Assembly (NCBI RefSeq): GCF_016756535.1
Contig: NZ_AP023247.1
Coordinates: 4,216,501 to 4,280,500, forward strand
Source of the DNA: Mesorhizobium sp. 131-2-1
GTDB lineage: Bacteria > Pseudomonadota > Alphaproteobacteria > Rhizobiales > Rhizobiaceae
Length of the DNA stretch: 64,000 bases
Direction of reading: 5' to 3'
The translations under genes and the position numbers were made by a program. Position 1 is the first letter of the stretch. Every line of letters starts with the position of its first letter. The notes beneath the pieces are model-generated. The model worked only from the letters and a program-made list of their open reading frames with translations, did no database searches and was not told the DNA's origin. Shown piece by piece: positions 63,267-64,000 of the stretch.

Positions 63267-63719
63267 GTGAAGCGGCCGGATTTTATGGCATTGGCGCTTG
63301 AGGAGGCGGCAGCCGCCGCGCGGCGCGGCGAAGTGCCGGTGGGCGCGGTCATCGCCAGCGGCGGCACCGTCGTGGCAAGAGCCGGCAACCGCACCCGCGA
63401 GCTTGCCGACCCGACGGCGCATGCCGAGATGCTGGCGATCCGCCAGGCTTGCGAAAAGCTCGCCAGCGAGCGGCTCACCGGCCACGATCTCTATGTGACG
63501 CTGGAGCCCTGCGTCATGTGCGCCGGCGCCATCTCCTTCGCGAGGCTTCGTCGACTCTATTTCGGCGCCGCCGACGAGAAGGGCGGCGCAGTCGTCAACG
63601 GCGTGCGCTTCTTCGCCTCGCCGACCTGCCACCACACGCCCGACATCTATCCGGGCATGGGCGAGAGCGAGGCGGCGCTCATCCTCAAGGATTTCTTCAG
63701 GGAGAGGCGGGAGGTCTAG
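63267..63719 (+). CDS. tadA: tRNA-specific adenosine deaminase
   Basis: 150 aa from a GTG start (an inner ATG at 63285 would drop six residues). CDA-fold zinc deaminase: His52-Ala-Glu54 in DPTAHAEML, and PCVMC with Cys82/Cys85 in LEPCVMCAGAI. Deaminates A34 to inosine in the tRNA-Arg anticodon wobble position. Essential gene in most bacteria. Divergent from rluB. Confidence 0.93.
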   Translation: MKRPDFMALALEEAAAAARRGEVPVGAVIASGGTVVARAGNRTRELADPTAHAEMLAIRQACEKLASERLTGHDLYVTLEPCVMCAGAISFARLRRLYFGAADEKGGAVVNGVRFFASPTCHHTPDIYPGMGESEAALILKDFFRERREV

Positions 63720-63799
63720 CCACGAATTTGGAAGCCGGCGGCACAGCGGGGGCGCGAAGGATCGCTACCTCTGTCGTTGTACAGCGGTGCGCCGAAACC

Positions 63800-64000
63800 T
63801 TACCACCAGTCGAACCAGCCGCCGCTCTTGCTCTTGGCGGCCGCCTCCTTCTTGAGGCGGCGTTCCTTCTTGTACTCGTCCTCGCCGAGTTCGCCCTGCG
63901 GCGCGGTGTCGGCGGCAACGCGATAGCCAAGCGGCGGCTCGCTCAGATATTTGCGGGTGGTCGGGTCGCCCTGCTTGCCTTCGGCCGTGCGGCGCTGGAT
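63800..64000 (-). CDS. Hypothetical protein, C-terminal end only
   Basis: 66 residues before a TAA at 63800-63802; the start lies outside. Reads IQRRTAEGKQGDPTTRKYLS, then EPPLGYRVAADTAPQGELGE and a Lys-rich DEYKKERRLKKEAAAK stretch, ending GGWFDWW. A Trp-rich short tail is common at the end of rhizobial small envelope proteins. No family can be named from this part. Confidence 0.7.
   Translation of the reverse strand: MQRRTAEGKQGDPTTRKYLSEPPLGYRVAADTAPQGELGEDEYKKERRLKKEAAAKSKSGGWFDWW

Noticed and set aside
1..64000. tRNA, rRNA, transposase or integrase genes
   Set aside because: None recognised on reading; an automated tRNA/ncRNA search would be needed to exclude small RNAs.

Overview
The window reads as a high-GC alphaproteobacterial chromosome, most likely Mesorhizobium or a close Hyphomicrobiales relative. 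The basis is the codon bias, the EF-P, RluB, RsmD and TadA sequences, and short palindromic intergenic elements of rhizobial type. No rRNA, tRNA, CRISPR array, transposase, integrase or phage gene was recognised. Coding is dense on both strands and the ends cut two genes.

Layout, left to right. 1-2.4 kb: a minus-strand pair of exported proteins, a CHAT-fold putative protease and a TPR-like partner. 2.5-4.3 kb: divergent epmA and efp (EF-P and its lysylating enzyme). 4.3-8.6 kb: a WaaG-like LPS-core glycosyltransferase, a beta-propeller protein with an HTH regulator, and a DUF899 protein with a small membrane protein. 8.7-11.9 kb: a signal-peptide-less AmiC-like binding protein, a small ABM-type protein and an HD/LuxR regulator. 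12-16.3 kb: a membrane protein, a methyltransferase, and a cardiolipin synthase/EEP-phosphatase pair. 16.3-22.9 kb: a LacI-controlled sugar operon (binding protein, two permeases, GH127 beta-L-arabinofuranosidase) with a paired candidate operator. 23-34 kb: an accessory segment of visibly lower GC with an oxidoreductase, a 1613-aa wHTH/degenerate-cyclase/nSTAND/WD40 protein, a VWA-type exported protein and a SAM/cyclase/ATPase/TPR protein. About 10 kb of this segment lies between two copies of the junction formed by the 3' ends of the HPt and glycosyltransferase genes.

34-42.2 kb holds what looks like a synthase-dependent polysaccharide system. An overlapping operon encodes a response regulator, a TPR/outer-membrane-barrel protein, a membrane-anchored HEAT protein and a processive GT2 synthase. 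Beside it are a hybrid histidine kinase, a second receiver and an HPt protein, so the phosphorelay and the polymer machine are physically linked. 42.3-48.4 kb is a small modification cluster: epoxide-hydrolase-like protein, outer-membrane protein, cytochrome P450, Stf0 sulfotransferase, alpha/beta hydrolase lacking the expected His, HlyC-like acyltransferase and a DHFR-family reductase. 48.4-56.1 kb is a type I secretion operon (PrtD-like ATPase, HlyD-like adaptor) with a giant SdrD/Cna-B repeat adhesin whose frame is broken by one in-frame TAG.

56.6-64 kb returns to core functions: a patatin-like lipase, a catalytic/non-catalytic M16 peptidase pair (one signal sequence carries a palindromic element in frame), rsmD, an rluB-type pseudouridine synthase with very long disordered tails, tadA, and the end of an unidentified gene. 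The most promising leads are the phosphorelay-linked polysaccharide operon, the direct-repeat-bounded nSTAND island, the P450/sulfotransferase cluster, the amber-interrupted adhesin, and the palindromic element inside a signal peptide.
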